NCBI GenBank assembly: GCA_030407315.1
Contig: JALQPE010001738.1
Coordinates: 62,001 to 126,000, forward strand
Reading direction: 5' to 3'
DNA: 64,000 nucleotides
From: Asparagopsis taxiformis
Taxonomy: Eukaryota > Rhodophyta > Florideophyceae > Bonnemaisoniales > Bonnemaisoniaceae
Position numbers and translations under genes: made by a program. This document shows, piece after piece, positions 61,138 to 64,000 of the stretch. Positions within the stretch are counted from its first letter, which is position 1. Every line of letters begins with the position of its first letter. A model generated the notes under the pieces. It made no database searches, was not told the origin of the DNA, and saw nothing but the letters and a program-made list of their open reading frames with translations.

Positions 61138-63350
61138 TTTCGACATTCAGGTTTGCACTCAGGTGTCCAGCATATGGGTCAACGACGAAAAGTTCTGCGC
61201 CAATTAGTCCTTGCGCAATCACACAATCCATTACAGCACCGAGGTCTAACGTAATATGCGATTGAATCCAATCCTCGGACACTAGAACAAGTGATGAGCA
61301 ACGGTTTACATCATCAACGACATGAACAATTCCAGACCCCTCTCCGCTTTGCCACACTTCAACAGCCTCTCTCGTCACGGTACGGCTTGCAAACACATGC
61401 CGTGACTGTGCACTAGTCCGCTGTTCGCTCTCGACAACGTCCGTTTCTTCCCTTGCTTGCGAGCCTTGGAGACAAGACATGCAGTACACCACCATACCAA
61501 CTAATTGCTGAAAAGCTACCCCCACATATTGACTGTACCGCCTTGTAAACTCCTTCTGCCGTGCACCTCCTTTCCCCTTCAGTTCATCCAAACACTCCAC
61601 AGTAGTCACTAGCCAAGCATCCAGGCGCGCCAGCGTTAGTATGCTCGTCTCTATGTCCATTACTTGTTCTGGTCGTATCGAATAACCCCTGAAGATGTCC
61701 AGCACATTCACAGCTACTCGGTTGTTAAACCATGCATCACCATTCACTTCCATTTCGAAGCTGTCGTCAGGAACCATGCCTTTGCTGTATCGCAGCTCTG
61801 AGAACGGTGCCGTTCGCCACCTCCCCGTATCCAAATCACCGTTGCCTTCCCGTTTCAAAAGCTTCTCAGACGCTTCGCGCTTTTGATCCTCTCGCTCGTC
61901 CATCTCAGCTCGCGTCGTCAGCATCGTGCATCTAGACATTAATTTCGTGTACCCCAGCGAACCGAACAATCTGTCCCTCGCATTACGCTTCCGTGCACTC
62001 ATCACGTCGGACAGTTCCTGCGTCACCTTCACTTTCAATTCCTTGCTCCCCGCCACAGCCTCTTGACAGCACACACGCTGCTCCTCATCGGAAAACACAT
62101 CACACCACGGACTTTGACGCAGTACGTGTCGCACCAAGTCATTCAGCAGATCACTCTCGTCCCTGTACGAAGGTGTATACCACTGCAGATTCTTGATGAT
62201 ATAGCCCGGAGGGGTAGCAATATATCCTACACCGTTTTCGCTCCAAAGTGCCCCTTCTACCGGCTCTACCTCGATGGTACGTCCAGTCCAACGTCTCTGC
62301 GTTTGTTCCGCTATAGGGTCCAGCTCCATAGTCTCGTTCTTGCACCACTTTGGCACTTTGTCAGGTTTTCCTCAACCGCCCTAAGAACTCCAAGGTATTT
62401 CACAGGAATGGCTTTCTGTATTTTCGACTTACCGCCACCGTGATCACTGATTCTACCTGTTCTCGCAATTGCAGTAAGGCTGGCATTTTCCGCCTGCAGA
62501 GTCTTCACCTTAGCCTCCAACGCAACTATCTCCGTGGTGAGCGCCTTGTTTGCTATGTCCTGGCTAAACACTTTTTTTCCAGCTCCGCGATCTTCTTCTT
62601 CTGCGCATTGATGCGACTCGCCATTAAATCGATGGATTCCGGCGGATGCAACCTCTCTGCCCTCACCGTCCCCCCATCTCGCACGCTATCGGGAATATGA
62701 TGTCCTCCATCGGCAATAGCCTAACGTCGCGGGGGCGTTACGCGCATATTTGGCACCAATGACAGTCTGTTGTGACGAGGCCCGCACTCCGGCTGCTCTC
62801 TCCCCTCAGTACCACCTGACCGCCGATGATAGTTGGCATCCTGTGAACGTTGCTCAGAAACAACATCCCTTGCCGCTATCCTCGGGACCCTGACTGCATT
62901 ACCTGCTGAGGCTGATGTACTCGGCATAGTTGGCGCAGTGGGGGTCACAGCCTCCAGTGTCTCGGGAACCCCCGGCTGGGACTCCGTCTGCAGCACCTCC
63001 GCATCTGCCAACCCGGGAGGAACTACCTTTGCCATAGCACTCTGCCGCAATTCCAACATGTTTTGAGCCACTATCATGTCATCATCATGATGTTCACTGT
63101 CCCTGCGAGCACGCTTGCCTCGGTCAAGCCCCATCTCTCTCCGCGCCGTTCCTCCTTCCTCACTTTCTCGCTGCGGATCCCCAGTTCTGCGCCGGTCCGT
63201 CTTGCGACTACCGGACCGCGGTTCAATGCTGCCGGTAGGCCCAGACCGCTTCTTCGCACGGGATTGTCGGGCACTCGATACAGCAGCTGCTGACCGGGTT
63301 TTCTGGAGGCCTGGAGGCTTTGGAGCTTTCTTCGCAATACGCGGCGGCAT
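61055..63350 (-). pseudogene. Second ORF of the Plavaka-like transposon, three small lesions
   Basis: Read from the ATG at 63350: a basic, Pro/Ser-rich first part (209 codons, 'MPPRIAKKAPKPPG'), in-frame TAG at 62723-62721, a coiled-coil stretch ('INAQKKKIAELEKK'), a frame change at a run of seven A (62578-62572), more coiled coil ('LEAKVKTLQAENASL'), a second frame change near 62366 at a short A run, and a 433-codon globular part to 61055. About 765 codons would be one protein of unknown function, convergent with the transposase and probably carried by the same transposon. The lesions sit mostly at homopolymers, so assembly error is possible for some. Confidence 0.6.
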
Positions 63351-64000
63351 AATGAAGCTTTCCCCGAAGCGATGGAAGGATTGAGTTGCACGAGATACAA
63401 AAAAGATTGCTGTATAGTGTCGGTAACCACAACGGTCTGCGATGAACGTTCAGGTCATGTACCGGAGAATACGCCAACAGTCCAGATTGTATACGGTAGG
63501 CAGTCATCAACAGTATTTAATGAGGTACAATTACAGCTGTCGAGCTAGGCCGCGAGCACCCCTATGTCCGGAAGACGTCCTGATTTGAATTAAAATTTGG
63601 GCTATTCTCAAAAACATGCACATGTGAACATGTTTTTGAGATGGGGGTGTGCCGTACGGCACAATCGACCCGCTGAAATCGATGTTTTTTGCAATATTTT
63701 TTCTGCCCTGAATTGTAGAATTTCTGGGCTGGACAGCAATGCAACTGAGCTAGACATCCACCGGGCGTCCATTTCAACTTGGTCGTGTATTTTGCATCTG
63801 CACGCATAACAGCATCCAAGCAGTCAGGTTCACTGCTCGGACGAAGTGCACCTGGAGTGTGAACGATTGGTTTTTGACAGGCGAGTACTGCCGAATAGGT
63901 TTCACCCTGGACTAATGGTGGCTGGACATGCTGCATTATATGATATACTTCAACTCTGGAACGTAGCTTTATTTGTAGTCGAAATGAAAACATCTTTCGT
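63351..64000. other. Right edge: region upstream of the second ORF, with hairpins
   Basis: A hairpin with 12-bp arms (63607-63618 and 63629-63640, CTCAAAAACATG) encloses CACATGTG. A perfect palindrome GTGCCGTACGGCAC follows at 63649-63662. A Cys-rich 143-codon open frame on the minus strand (63562-63993) runs close to the window edge but has no recognisable domain; not called. Confidence 0.4.

Noticed and set aside
63562..63993. 143-codon Cys-rich minus-strand frame at the right edge
   Set aside because: No recognisable domain, contains hairpin DNA, and the window ends before its context can be judged.

Overview
The window looks like nuclear DNA of a plastid-bearing eukaryote, most likely a red alga. 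I infer this; I did not match it to a database. A TOC34-type chloroplast import GTPase implies a plastid. SYS1, a PH-kinase and an eukaryotic AdoMetDC imply a nuclear genome. Host genes are mostly single-exon and tightly packed, with long blocks of Ty3/gypsy chromoviruses and DNA transposons between them, as in compact, TE-invaded florideophyte genomes such as Chondrus.

Bases 1-22.3 kb form a gene island: a partial hypothetical gene, a second hypothetical gene, a complete hAT transposon (3135-5525, 19-bp TIRs, 8-bp target duplication) just upstream of a TOC34-like gene, SYS1, a GT4 glycosyltransferase, a small hypothetical gene, a PH-like/Ser-Thr kinase, a fused S-adenosylmethionine decarboxylase/ornithine decarboxylase-like gene, and two related three-exon genes for secreted metallo-beta-lactamase-fold proteins, both carrying lesions. 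No operon logic applies. The fused gene belongs to polyamine synthesis and the TOC34-like gene to plastid import; the others are unrelated housekeeping functions.

Bases 22.3-64 kb are almost wholly mobile DNA. In order: a low-complexity repeat zone; remnants of a chromovirus with most of pol deleted, plus a head-to-head gag fragment; a CACTA-like DNA transposon (27273-33476) with 14-bp CACAG termini, dense AACCAG/CTGGTT subterminal arrays, a cluster of long palindromes and one unrecognised ORF; a duplicated AT-rich segment; an old coiled-coil ORF (minus strand) split by a young intact 5.65-kb chromovirus (LTR-A, 36879-42532, two 444-bp LTRs, CCACC duplication); tandem arrays; and a Plavaka/CACTA-type transposase gene split by a young 12.1-kb chromovirus (LTR-C, 45959-58058, about 660-bp LTRs, CCTGC duplication). 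LTR-C carries gag and pol on the minus strand and a large extra ORF in antisense. The split transposon also has a second, decayed ORF on the minus strand (61055-63350).

The most notable items are the AdoMetDC-ODC fusion, whose ODC half has lost much of the visible PLP phosphate pocket; the LTR-C element with an antisense accessory ORF and a possible -1 frameshift site at the gag stop; and a nested palindrome at 29988-30708.
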